Part shown: piece by piece, positions 19,586 through 27,287 of the stretch
Numbering within the stretch: the stretch's first letter is position 1
Layout of the letters: each line of letters starts with the position of its first letter
From: Sphingomicrobium sp.
GTDB lineage: Bacteria; Pseudomonadota; Alphaproteobacteria; Sphingomonadales; Sphingomonadaceae
Reading direction: 5' to 3'
Assembly (NCBI GenBank): GCA_036563485.1
Contig: DATCMI010000001.1
Location: 1,117,501-1,181,500 of the forward strand
DNA: 64,000 nt
Position numbers and translations under genes: made by a program
Notes under the pieces: model-generated
Told to the model about the DNA's origin: nothing
Seen by the model: the letters and a program-made list of their open reading frames with translations, nothing else
Database searches by the model: none

Positions 19586-19608
19586 CTCAATTCCTTCCGT
19601 CGGGCAAC

Positions 19609-19637
19609 AAAAAACCCGCCGAGCTTTCGCTGGCGGG
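19609..19637 (-). terminator. Intrinsic terminator between leader frame and phhA
   Basis: On the minus strand CCCGCC-AGC, a GAAA loop and GCT-C-GGCGGG form a nine-pair stem with one bulged C, followed directly by six T (19614-19609). It ends 23 bases before phhA, so it must control read-through into phhA, or simply end the upstream flp transcript, or both. Confidence 0.85.
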
Positions 19638-19669
19638 CTGAGGTTGGTCGTCTGAAGCTTACGCGCGCG

Positions 19670-19729
19670 TCAGCCGATCCCAACCTCGTCGGGATAATAG
19701 TAGCTGCGGCAGGCGGACGTGCGCGTCAT
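19670..19729 (-). CDS. Leader peptide with a Tyr-Tyr-Tyr run
   Basis: A 20-codon frame, ATG 19729 to TGA 19670, encodes MTRTSACRSYYYPDEVGIG. Three consecutive Tyr codons (TAC TAT TAT) at positions 10-12 are improbable by chance in such a short frame. AAAGG lies six bases before the ATG. The stop lies 32 bases before the terminator stem of phhA. It is proposed as a sensing peptide rather than a functional protein; it could still be a chance frame. Confidence 0.55.
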   Translation of the reverse strand: MTRTSACRSYYYPDEVGIG

Positions 19730-19788
19730 TGCGGGCCTTTGTGCCCCGCTGCAGCTGAACCTTCAATGGCCGCGAGCCGGCGCGGTGA

Positions 19789-19950
19789 TCATTTCAGATT
19801 GTTGCTGACGTTCTGATAAGTGTTGTTGAGATTGTTGCCGAGCGTGTGGAACGCTCCAACGGCGGCCACCGCGATCAGCGAAGCGACGAGCGCATATTCG
19901 ATCGCGGTCGCCCCGCGCACGCAGCGGAAAATCCGTGTTAACCGCACCAT
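19789..19950 (-). CDS. Flp/Fap-type pilin
   Basis: 53 residues from ATG at 19950, preceded by AAGGAG. A short basic leader is followed by GATAIEYALVASLIAVAAVGA and ends LNNTYQNVSNNLK, the pattern of class IVb Flp pilins: a processing Gly, Glu five residues later, a hydrophobic helix and an Asn-rich tail. These subunits form thin adhesive pili through the Tad system, but no tad or cpa genes occur in the window, so this is a detached pilin. It lies upstream of the phhA leader on the same strand and could share its transcript. Confidence 0.88.
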   Translation of the reverse strand: MVRLTRIFRCVRGATAIEYALVASLIAVAAVGAFHTLGNNLNNTYQNVSNNLK

Positions 19951-20071
19951 GGCCCCACTCCTTGTTAACCCTGGCCATCTGGCCTGCCCGACTTTGCTCT
20001 CTCCCGCGCTGCCAAATGCTTGCCGGTCGTGGTTAACGAAGGCGGCTGAAATGCCCCGTTTGATTAGCCGC

Positions 20072-20524
20072 TCACGCTAGCGGCACGGCGGTCGTGAACT
20101 TGACGATCCGCTTGATGAAGCTCGTTTCGTAACGGCGCACGATCGCCATGCTCGCGAGCCGGTCCGTGAAGCTGTTGAAATGCTCCATGTCGGTAACCGC
20201 GACCATCAGGAGGGCGTCCATCGCACCGCTGATTTCGACGAATAGCTGCACTTCGGGAAAGGTACGGATCGTCCGCCTGAATCGGTCGGCTTCCTGCGGT
20301 TGGTGCCGGTCGAATTGGATATTCACGATAGCGGTGACCCGCTTGGCGAGGAACCGCTCGTCGAGAACGGCGACTTCCCTCGCAATGACGCCCACACGCT
20401 TCAGGCTCTGGATACGGCGAGTGACCGCTGACCGCGAAAGGCCGAGTTCCTGGCCGAGCCGATCGGCGGATCGGCTGCTGTCTTCCTGCAGCAGGGTGAG
20501 CAGAGTGCGGTCGATTTCATCCAT
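20072..20524 (-). CDS. Lrp/AsnC family transcriptional regulator
   Basis: 150 residues. The N-terminal winged HTH (MDEIDRTLLTLLQEDSSRSA, recognition helix in LSRSAVTRRIQSL) is followed by an effector-binding RAM-type domain (residues about 65-145, including FPEVQLFVEISGAMDALLMVAV). Members bind amino acids and control their metabolism. Its position upstream of phhA and near hpd suggests control of aromatic amino acid breakdown, but this is inferred from proximity only. Divergent from the subtilase gene, with 142 bases between them. Confidence 0.9.
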   Translation of the reverse strand: MDEIDRTLLTLLQEDSSRSADRLGQELGLSRSAVTRRIQSLKRVGVIAREVAVLDERFLAKRVTAIVNIQFDRHQPQEADRFRRTIRTFPEVQLFVEISGAMDALLMVAVTDMEHFNSFTDRLASMAIVRRYETSFIKRIVKFTTAVPLA

Positions 20525-20666
20525 TCACATATGTTGCGCTCTCGGGGCCTCTTGCACAACTCTTGTGCGAACTCGTTCGGATGTCTGGGCACATTCGTCG
20601 CCTGCATCGAATAGCCTTTTCGCTGCTTCCGGTCGGAAGCGGGTAGATGGGCGAGGTCGCGCGACG

Positions 20667-22919
20667 ATGTACGGTCTGCTTCGTATCGCAGGAATTTGCG
20701 TTCTAACGATCGGCCTCGCCGCGTGCGGCGGAGGCGGAGGAGGAGGAGGCGTCCAGCCCATTCCGACGCCGCCCGCGCCGCCGCCGCCGCAACCACCACC
20801 ACCTCCCCCGCCTCCCGGCAGCGCGTTCAACACGCAGGAATATCAGGATTCGAAGGCTGCGGCGGCCGCAAGCGCGATTGTCGCCTATGACAATGGCGCC
20901 ACCGGAAAAGGCGTCACGGCGGCGATCATCGACGACAGTTTCGCCTCGACCATCCCCGCCTTCGCGGGCCGCGTCCATCCTGCGTCCGTCGACGTCGTGG
21001 CTTCGCGCAGCCTTGATGGCGAACACCACCATGGCACGCCGGTCGCCACCATCCTCGGAGCGTCGCGGGACAATAGCGGAATGCACGGAGTCGCTTTCGA
21101 TGCGACGCTGCTGATGCTGAGGACGGATACGCCGGGCACGTGCACCGCCTCATCGGTCACCTGCCAGTTCAACCAGTCGGACCTTGCGAAGGCCTATGAC
21201 ATCGCGGTCGCGAATGGCGCGCGTGTCATCAACATGTCGATGGCATTGTATCTGGAACCGGTCCTCATTGACGCGATCTCCCGGGCGACGGCGGCCGGCG
21301 TGGTCGTCATCCTTCCGGCCGCGAATAACGGCGATCCGGAGCCTTTCGCATCGGCGCTCATCGCGACCAAGCCAGAAGCGCACGGCGCCGTCATCATCGC
21401 CGGTGCGCTCAACGCCAGCGGGACCGCGCGGGCTACCTTCAGCAACAAGGCCGGCAGCGGCGCCAATGTTTATCTGTCGGCAGTGGGCGACGGCCTCCCC
21501 ACCTACGACCGCGACGGTTCCTTCGTCTGTTGCGGATCGGGGACCTCTTTGTCCGCGCCGGCCATTGCGGGAGCCGTCGCGCTTCTCGCTCAGGCCTTTC
21601 CGAACCTGACCGGCCAGCAGATCGTCGAGCTGCTGCTGTCGACGGCGACAGACATGGGCACTCCCGGCACCGACGCCGTTTACGGTCGCGGCAAGCTGAA
21701 CCTGACCGGGGCTTTCACGCCTCAAGGCGCGACCTCCCTGGCCGGGTCGACGGCGCCGCTGTCCCTGATCAGCAACGGCACCCTGTCGCCCGCCATGGGC
21801 GATGCGTCGGGCGAGCTTCCGGGGACGGTAATCCTGGACAGCTATAGGCGCGCGTTTCGCATGGATCTGGGCCGCACCCTTGCACCGAGCGCGCTCGACC
21901 GGCCCCTCCATGCCGCGCTTGGCGGCAGCTTTCACACCAGCTCGGCGGCGATGGGGCCGCTAGCGGTGTCCGTTACGACGGAAGCGTCAGGCCTGCCGCC
22001 GCTTGCGCAGTTACAGCTGTCGGGCAGTCAGGCGGCCAGCGCGCGCGCGATTGCCGCGACCGCGCTCGCGCGAGTGTCGCCCCGCACCGCATTTGCGTTC
22101 GGCTTTTCCGAAACGGGCCGGGCGCTGCAGCAACGGCTGGCGGGCGATGGCGGGAACCCCTTCTTGGTCGCCGGAGATGCGCTTGCCGGTAACGGCTTCC
22201 GGGGCCGGGTCGGCACCACGGTCGGCGTGCGCCACGACGTCGGACCGCTGGGGCTGACGATGACTACGGAGAGGGGCGAGGTGCGCAGCTACCGCTCGGC
22301 ACGGGACTTCGACAATTCGCAATACCGGTCGACCGCGCTCGTCGCCGACCGAAGGTTCGGCGTCCTCAAGACTCGGTTTGGCGCTGCACGGCTGACCGAG
22401 GAGGCGACGGTGCTCGGCGGCCGGTTCGGTTCCGTCTTGTCCAACGCCGGGTCGACCAGCTGGTTCGCCGATGGCGAGGCATCGCTCGACCTTGGCTCGG
22501 GCTGGGCCGCCGGCGCCGCTTACCGCCGCGGCTGGACGTCGATCGGCGCCAGCAACGCATTGGTCGCGGGCGGGCGGCTGTCGACTTCGGCTTTCGCGTT
22601 GGACGTGACCAGGACCGGCACGTTCGCCCGCGGTGACAGGATCGCATTTCGCCTCACCCAGCCGCTCCGCGTCCGTCGCGGCGGGTTCGATCTCAACCTG
22701 CCCGTCACCTATGATTATGCGTCCGGCCAGGTCGGCTATGCGCGCCGCTTCCTGAATCTCGCGCCGACCGGGCGCGAGCTCGATTATGAACTCACTTATG
22801 GAAGGCCGCTGTTCGGCGGGACCATCGCGGCCAACGCATTCCTTCGGACCGAGCCCGGCCATGTGCGCGCCATGAGCAAGGACCTCGGTGCCGCCTTGCG
22901 CTTCAACCTTCGCTATTGA
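20667..22919 (+). CDS. Subtilisin-family (S8) serine protease, lipoprotein signal and C-terminal barrel-like region
   Basis: 750 residues from ATG at 20667. Lipobox LAAC (Cys20) is followed by eight Gly and a Pro-rich linker to about residue 50. The catalytic triad is readable: Asp89 (AIIDD), His122 (HHGTPVA) and Ser294 (GTSLSAP). From about residue 420 the sequence becomes alternating polar/hydrophobic strands and ends in NLRY, as in outer membrane beta barrels, so it looks like an autotransporter protease. The combination of lipid anchor and autotransporter barrel is unusual. Its end overlaps the convergent pterin dehydratase gene by 17 bases. Confidence 0.88.
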   Translation: MYGLLRIAGICVLTIGLAACGGGGGGGGVQPIPTPPAPPPPQPPPPPPPPGSAFNTQEYQDSKAAAAASAIVAYDNGATGKGVTAAIIDDSFASTIPAFAGRVHPASVDVVASRSLDGEHHHGTPVATILGASRDNSGMHGVAFDATLLMLRTDTPGTCTASSVTCQFNQSDLAKAYDIAVANGARVINMSMALYLEPVLIDAISRATAAGVVVILPAANNGDPEPFASALIATKPEAHGAVIIAGALNASGTARATFSNKAGSGANVYLSAVGDGLPTYDRDGSFVCCGSGTSLSAPAIAGAVALLAQAFPNLTGQQIVELLLSTATDMGTPGTDAVYGRGKLNLTGAFTPQGATSLAGSTAPLSLISNGTLSPAMGDASGELPGTVILDSYRRAFRMDLGRTLAPSALDRPLHAALGGSFHTSSAAMGPLAVSVTTEASGLPPLAQLQLSGSQAASARAIAATALARVSPRTAFAFGFSETGRALQQRLAGDGGNPFLVAGDALAGNGFRGRVGTTVGVRHDVGPLGLTMTTERGEVRSYRSARDFDNSQYRSTALVADRRFGVLKTRFGAARLTEEATVLGGRFGSVLSNAGSTSWFADGEASLDLGSGWAAGAAYRRGWTSIGASNALVAGGRLSTSAFALDVTRTGTFARGDRIAFRLTQPLRVRRGGFDLNLPVTYDYASGQVGYARRFLNLAPTGRELDYELTYGRPLFGGTIAANAFLRTEPGHVRAMSKDLGAALRFNLRY

Positions 22920-23178
22920 ACCCTGACTGTGCTGCCAGACGGCCGATCGCCTCCGCCAGCGCCACATCGCGATCCGTGACGCCGCCGGCGTCATGGCTGG
23001 TCAGCCGCAAATCAACGCGGTTCCAGACACTCGTGAATTCCGGATGATGGTCGACCTTCTCCGCATGCATCGCCACGCGGGTCAGGAAGGCGAAGGCCTC
23101 AGCGAAGTCCTTGAAGGTGAACGTCCGCACCAGCGCTTTGCCACCATCTTCGACCGTCCAGCCTTCCGGCGCTTCCAT
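22903..23178 (-). CDS. phhB: 4a-hydroxytetrahydrobiopterin dehydratase
   Basis: 91 residues from ATG at 23178, which has GGAG at good spacing; an ATG two codons earlier is too close to the site. It matches the pterin-4a-carbinolamine dehydratase family: GWTVEDGGKALVRTF, then EKVDHHPEFTSVWNRVDL and TSHDAGGVT, with the His-His-Pro active site. The enzyme regenerates the pterin cofactor used by PhhA, whose gene is 3 kb away on the same strand. It is divergent from hpd, with a 185-base spacer that must hold both promoters. Confidence 0.92.
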   Translation of the reverse strand: MEAPEGWTVEDGGKALVRTFTFKDFAEAFAFLTRVAMHAEKVDHHPEFTSVWNRVDLRLTSHDAGGVTDRDVALAEAIGRLAAQSGFNSEG

Positions 23179-23363
23179 CCACATTCTCCTGTCCTACACG
23201 GGCCCTTCGGGACTAGCCCCGGTCGTGGCCCGATTCGTTTGCTCATGCGGGGCAACCGCCGAATCGTCCGCCGTCATAGCGAAGATTGGAAGATTGGCCC
23301 TCGTGCCGCTCCGACTTGAAAAGGCGGCAAGCTCGGAGCAGGTGAGCCCAAAAGGAGTCACTT

Positions 23364-24452
23364 ATGGCTACGGCAGTCGCTGAAAAAGGTCCCCTCGGCC
23401 TCGAAAATCCGATGGGCACCGACGGTTTCGAGTTCGTCGAATATACCGCGCCCGATATCGAGCTTCTGCGCTCGCTCTTCACCAAGATGGGCTTCCCCGA
23501 GGTCGCTCGGCACAAGACGAAGAACGTCACCCTCCACAAGCAGGGCGATTGCAACTTCATCATCAATGCCGAGCCCGGCTCCTATGCCGAGGAATATGCT
23601 AGGGCTCACGGGCCGAGCGCCTGCGCGATGGCGTTCCGGGTCAAGGATGCAAAGGCCGCGCACGGCCGAGCGCTCGAACTCGGGGCGACCAACGTTCAGG
23701 TCAGCCGCGGCGACGGCGAGCTCGACCTTCCCGCGATCGAGGGCATCGGCGGCTCACGCCTCTTCTTCATCGACCGCTATGGCGACAAGGGCTCGATCTA
23801 CGAGGTCGACTTCGACTTCCATCCCGACTGGCAGCAGCGGATGGCCGAAGCGGATTCCAAGCTCACCTATATCGACCACCTCACGCACAACGTGAACCGT
23901 GGGAACATGGCGACCTGGGCCGATTTCTATGAGCGGCTCTTCAACTTCCGCGAAATTCGCTACTTCGACATCGAAGGGAAGGTGACCGGCCTGTTCTCCA
24001 AGGCCATGACCTCGCCCTGCGGCAAGATCCGCATCCCGCTCAACGAGAGCCAGGACGACAAGAGCCAGATCGAGGAATTCCTTCGCGAATATAAGGGCGA
24101 GGGCATCCAGCACATCGCGCTCGGCACGACCGACATCTACCAGAGCGTCGACATCATCCGCGCGCGCGGCATTCCGTTCCAGGACACGCCGGACACCTAT
24201 TACGAAATGCTGCCGCAGCGCATCCAGGGCCATGACGAGGACATCGCCGAGCTGGAAAAGCGCCGCATCCTGATGGACGGCGCGCCGACCGAAGGGCAGG
24301 GCCTGCTGCTGCAGATCTTCACCCAGAACGTGATCGGCCCGATCTTCTTCGAGATCATCCAGCGCAAGGGCAACGAGGGCTTCGGCGAAGGCAATTTCAA
24401 GGCGCTGTTCGAAAGCATCGAGCTCGACCAGATGCGTCGAGGTGTGATCTGA
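23364..24452 (+). CDS. hpd: 4-hydroxyphenylpyruvate dioxygenase
   Basis: 362 residues, AAAGGAG before the ATG. It converts 4-hydroxyphenylpyruvate to homogentisate in tyrosine breakdown. The iron triad is visible as His172 (IDHLTHNV), His250 (GIQHIAL) and Glu330 (FFEIIQRKG). The tail [13 protein letters not shown] is typical. The stop overlaps the next gene's CTG start, so thiolase and HPPD are probably co-transcribed. No homogentisate 1,2-dioxygenase, maleylacetoacetate isomerase or fumarylacetoacetase is in the window. Confidence 0.97.
   Translation: MATAVAEKGPLGLENPMGTDGFEFVEYTAPDIELLRSLFTKMGFPEVARHKTKNVTLHKQGDCNFIINAEPGSYAEEYARAHGPSACAMAFRVKDAKAAHGRALELGATNVQVSRGDGELDLPAIEGIGGSRLFFIDRYGDKGSIYEVDFDFHPDWQQRMAEADSKLTYIDHLTHNVNRGNMATWADFYERLFNFREIRYFDIEGKVTGLFSKAMTSPCGKIRIPLNESQDDKSQIEEFLREYKGEGIQHIALGTTDIYQSVDIIRARGIPFQDTPDTYYEMLPQRIQGHDEDIAELEKRRILMDGAPTEGQGLLLQIFTQNVIGPIFFEIIQRKGNEGFGEGNFKALFESIELDQMRRGVI
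24439..24442 (+). promoter_or_regulatory. Shine-Dalgarno GAGG supporting a CTG start
   Basis: GAGG lies six bases before CTG at 24449, which overlaps the hpd stop as CTGA. No ATG, GTG or TTG precedes the conserved thiolase N-terminus in this frame; the first conventional start is internal at 24656. Confidence 0.6.
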
Positions 24453-25651
24453 CCGAAGCTTTCATCTGCGATTATATCCGCACACCGATCGGCCGCTACG
24501 GCGGCGCCCTCAGCAGCGTTCGCGCCGACGACCTTGCTGCGATCCCGATCAAGGCGCTCATCGACCGCAATCCCGGCGTCGACTGGGCCGACCTCGACGA
24601 CGTCATCTTCGGCTGCGCCAACCAGGCCGGCGAAGACAACCGCAATCTCGCGCGGATGGCGGGCCTGCTCGCAGGCCTGCCCGACAGCTCGGGCGGCGTC
24701 ACGCTCAACCGCCTCTGCGGCTCAGGCCTGGACGCCGTCGCAATGGCCGCCCGGACGATCCGCGGCAGCGAGGCCGACCTGATCATCGCCGGCGGCAGCG
24801 AAAGCATGAGCCGCGCGCCGTTCGTCGTTGCCAAGGCGACGAGCGCGTTCGACCGCAATGCCGAAATGTACGACACCACCATCGGATGGCGCTTCGTCAA
24901 TCCGAAGATGAAGTCGGCCTATGGCGACGACACCATGCCGAGCACTGGCGAGAATGTGGCGCAGGAATTCGCCATCAGCCGCGAGGACCAGGATGCGTTC
25001 GCGCTGCGGAGCCAGGACAAGGCTTCGGCTGCGCAAGCTAACGGCCGCCTCGCGTCTGAGATCGTTCCCATCGAGATCCCGCAGCGCAAGGGCGACCCGC
25101 TCCTCGTCGACAAGGACGAGCATCCGCGGACGACCAGCATGGAAGCGCTGGCGAGGCTGAAGCCGATAGTTCGCTCCGACGGCACCGTGACCGCGGGCAA
25201 TGCCTCGGGCGTGAACGACGGCGCGGCGGCGCTGGTCATTGCATCGGAAGAGGCTGCCAAGCGCAACGGCCTCACGCCCAAGGCGCGCATTCTCGGCGCC
25301 GCCGTCGCCGGCGTGTCGCCGCGGATCATGGGCATCGGCCCGGCGCCCGCGTCGGAAAAGCTGATGAAGCGGCTCGGCCTCTCCATCGCCGACTTCGACG
25401 TGATCGAATTGAACGAGGCTTTTGCCGCGCAAGGCCTTGCCGTGATGCGCAAGCTGGGCCTTGCCGACGACGACCGCCGCGTGAACCCCAATGGCGGCGC
25501 AATCGCGCTGGGCCACCCGCTCGGAATGTCCGGGGCCCGCCTCGCGGGCACCGCCGCGCTCGAACTCGAGCGGACCGGGGGCCGCTACGCGCTCGCCACC
25601 ATGTGCATCGGCGTCGGCCAGGGAATCGCGCTCGCCCTCGAACGGGTGTAA
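24449..25651 (+). CDS. pcaF: 3-oxoadipyl-CoA-type thiolase, apparent CTG start
   Basis: 400 residues from CTG at 24449, the normal length for the family. The N-terminus reads (M)[20 protein letters not shown], exactly where thiolases begin. The catalytic Cys90 lies in [11 protein letters not shown], with [11 protein letters not shown] and the second cysteine in [12 protein letters not shown]. It cleaves 3-oxoacyl-CoA, most likely 3-oxoadipyl-CoA to succinyl-CoA and acetyl-CoA, the end of the phenylacetate or protocatechuate routes. Adjacent paaD favours the phenylacetate side, in which case the name paaJ would be equally apt. Starting at the first ATG would delete 69 conserved residues. Confidence 0.9.
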   Translation: MTEAFICDYIRTPIGRYGGALSSVRADDLAAIPIKALIDRNPGVDWADLDDVIFGCANQAGEDNRNLARMAGLLAGLPDSSGGVTLNRLCGSGLDAVAMAARTIRGSEADLIIAGGSESMSRAPFVVAKATSAFDRNAEMYDTTIGWRFVNPKMKSAYGDDTMPSTGENVAQEFAISREDQDAFALRSQDKASAAQANGRLASEIVPIEIPQRKGDPLLVDKDEHPRTTSMEALARLKPIVRSDGTVTAGNASGVNDGAAALVIASEEAAKRNGLTPKARILGAAVAGVSPRIMGIGPAPASEKLMKRLGLSIADFDVIELNEAFAAQGLAVMRKLGLADDDRRVNPNGGAIALGHPLGMSGARLAGTAALELERTGGRYALATMCIGVGQGIALALERV

Positions 25652-25652
25652 T

Positions 25653-26126
25653 ATGTTCCCCATGGCCGGGGTGGATATGATGCTCGACGAGGCGGCGATC
25701 ATGGCCGTGCTCGAAACCGTGCCCGATCCCGAAATCCCGGTGCTGTCGATCACCGACCTCGGCATCGTGCGCGGCTTTGCCGCCGATCCGCCGCGTGTGC
25801 GGATCAGCCCGACCTACACCGGCTGCCCCGCGACCGTCGCCATCGAGCAATCGATCCGCGAAGCGCTCGACGCGGCAGGCTACCGCCAGGTCGCTGTCGA
25901 ACGGGTGCTGTTTCCGCCTTGGAGCACCGAATGGATCACCGAGCGTGGACGCGAGCGCTTGCACAAGTACGGCATCGCCCCGCCAAGTCCCTCAGCGACC
26001 GCGGAATGCCCGCAGTGCGGTTCAGGCGATACGGTCGAGGTCAGCCGCTTCGGCGCGACGCCGTGCAAGGCTCAGTGGCGCTGCACATCATGTCTGGAGC
26101 CGTTCGAACGCTTCAAATGCCACTAA
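25653..26126 (+). CDS. paaD: Phenylacetyl-CoA epoxygenase subunit PaaD-like
   Basis: 157 residues; ATG at 25653 is one base after the thiolase stop. The N-terminal DUF59/MIP18 domain (VLETVPDPEIPVLSITDLGIVRGF, TGCPATVAIEQSI) is followed by a C-terminal zinc ribbon (CPQCGSGDTVEVSRFG, then CTSC and a final Cys). PaaD helps assemble the PaaABCE phenylacetyl-CoA epoxygenase, probably its Fe-S or diiron centres. The usual neighbours paaA, B, C and E are missing here, so either they are elsewhere or this copy serves another Fe-S protein. The thiolase-paaD pairing is consistent with aromatic degradation. Confidence 0.85.
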   Translation: MFPMAGVDMMLDEAAIMAVLETVPDPEIPVLSITDLGIVRGFAADPPRVRISPTYTGCPATVAIEQSIREALDAAGYRQVAVERVLFPPWSTEWITERGRERLHKYGIAPPSPSATAECPQCGSGDTVEVSRFGATPCKAQWRCTSCLEPFERFKCH

Positions 26127-26138
26127 GCTTTTAGCCGC

Positions 26139-27287
26139 TCACCACTCGGCGAAGCTTCCGTCCTCGGTGCGGAAGATCGGGTTGCGCCAGCGGTGGCGGT
26201 CCTTGTCGGCCTCCCGCACCGCCGCTTCGTCGATCTCGATGCCGAGGCCCGGGCCTTGCGGTACCGGCAGATAGCCGTCGACCGGCGTCAGCACCGACTT
26301 GTCGGTGCAGAAGTTCAGAAGGTCGTGCCCGCCGGTGTTGTAGTGGATGCCAAGGCTGATCTCTTGAATCGCGTGGTTCGGCGTGCAGGCCGCGATCTGC
26401 AGGCAGGCCCCGAGTGCGAGCGGCCCGAGCGGGCAGTGCGGCGCGACTGCGACGTCATAGGCCTCGGCCATCGCCGCGATCTTGCGCACTTCCAGGATGC
26501 CGCCGGCATGGCTGAGGTCCGGCTGGATGATGTCGACCGCACCGCTCTCGAAGAACGGCTTGAACTCCCAACGGCTGTAGAGCCGCTCGCCAAGCGCGAT
26601 CGGAGTCGCCGTCGAATTGGCGATCTGCGCCAGCCCTTCATGATTCTCCGAAAGCAGCGGTTCTTCGATGAACAGCAGTCCGAGCGGCTCGAGCGCCTTG
26701 GCGAGCTGCTTCGCCATCGGCCGGTGGACTCGCCCATGGAAGTCGAGGCCGACATCCATGCCCATGGCCTGTGCCGCTTCCACCCGCTTCACCACTTCGT
26801 CGAACGCCTTGGGCGTGCCGATCCAGTCCATCTCGGCCGTCGCGTTCATCTTGATCGCGGTGAAGCCCTGTTGCTTGCGGACGTCCGCGGCGTCGGCGAC
26901 ATCGGCCGGCCGGTCGCCGCCGATCCAGGCGTAGGAGCGCACCTTGTTGCGGACCTTGCCGCCCAGCATCTCCCACGCCGGGAGCCCGAGCACTCGGCCC
27001 TTGAGGTCCCACAAGGCCTGTTCGAGGCCCGAGAGCGCCGACATGATGACCGCGCCGCCGCGGTAGAAGCCGCCGCGATAGCCGACCTGCCAGATGTCCT
27101 CGATGGCGAACGGATCGGCGCCGATGAAGCGGTCGCGATAAGCCTCGAATACGCCATCGACGGCTTCGGCCCAGCCCTCCAGGCTCGCTTCGCCCCAGCC
27201 GAAGGCGCCGTCCTCGTCCTCGACACGGACGAACAGCCAGCGCGGCGGGACGAGGAAGGTTTCGATGCGAGCGATCTTACGCGCCAT
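26139..27287 (-). CDS. dgoD: D-galactonate dehydratase
   Basis: 382 residues, the standard length, from ATG at 27287. This enolase-superfamily enzyme removes water from D-galactonate to give 2-keto-3-deoxygalactonate. Seen: the N-terminal capping domain, AIKMNATAE in the barrel, metal-ligand regions VGLDFHG, FIEEPL and ALGERLYSRWEF, QPDLSHAGG, and VAPHCPLGPLALGACLQ. The start overlaps the GH1 stop by one base (TAATG). Together with the lactonase upstream and dgoK, dgoA and galactose dehydrogenase on the other strand it completes the De Ley-Doudoroff route. Confidence 0.95.
   Translation of the reverse strand: MARKIARIETFLVPPRWLFVRVEDEDGAFGWGEASLEGWAEAVDGVFEAYRDRFIGADPFAIEDIWQVGYRGGFYRGGAVIMSALSGLEQALWDLKGRVLGLPAWEMLGGKVRNKVRSYAWIGGDRPADVADAADVRKQQGFTAIKMNATAEMDWIGTPKAFDEVVKRVEAAQAMGMDVGLDFHGRVHRPMAKQLAKALEPLGLLFIEEPLLSENHEGLAQIANSTATPIALGERLYSRWEFKPFFESGAVDIIQPDLSHAGGILEVRKIAAMAEAYDVAVAPHCPLGPLALGACLQIAACTPNHAIQEISLGIHYNTGGHDLLNFCTDKSVLTPVDGYLPVPQGPGLGIEIDEAAVREADKDRHRWRNPIFRTEDGSFAEW

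Larger units (their letters stand above)
19609..19740 (-). promoter_or_regulatory. Candidate tyrosine-responsive transcription attenuator of phhA
   Basis: In transcript order it contains a weak AAAGG ribosome site, a 19-codon leader frame with Tyr-Tyr-Tyr, a stretch at the leader stop (19678-19665) that can pair imperfectly with the ascending arm of the terminator (19638-19627), and the terminator. An eight-base exact complement, GAGGTTGG (19687-19680) with CCAACCTC (19647-19640), offers another exclusive pairing. The layout is that of amino-acid biosynthetic attenuators: ribosome stalling at Tyr codons would free the segment that blocks the terminator. The interpretation is inference, and no promoter was identified with confidence. 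Confidence 0.55.

Noticed and set aside
19951-20071. TTAAC sites upstream of the flp gene as CtrA boxes
   Set aside because: Two isolated half sites do not make the TTAA-N7-TTAA spacing expected for CtrA.
23246-23319. Short frame MRGNRRIVRRHSEDWKIGP before hpd as a possible leader peptide
   Set aside because: No aromatic codon run and no terminator hairpin between it and hpd.
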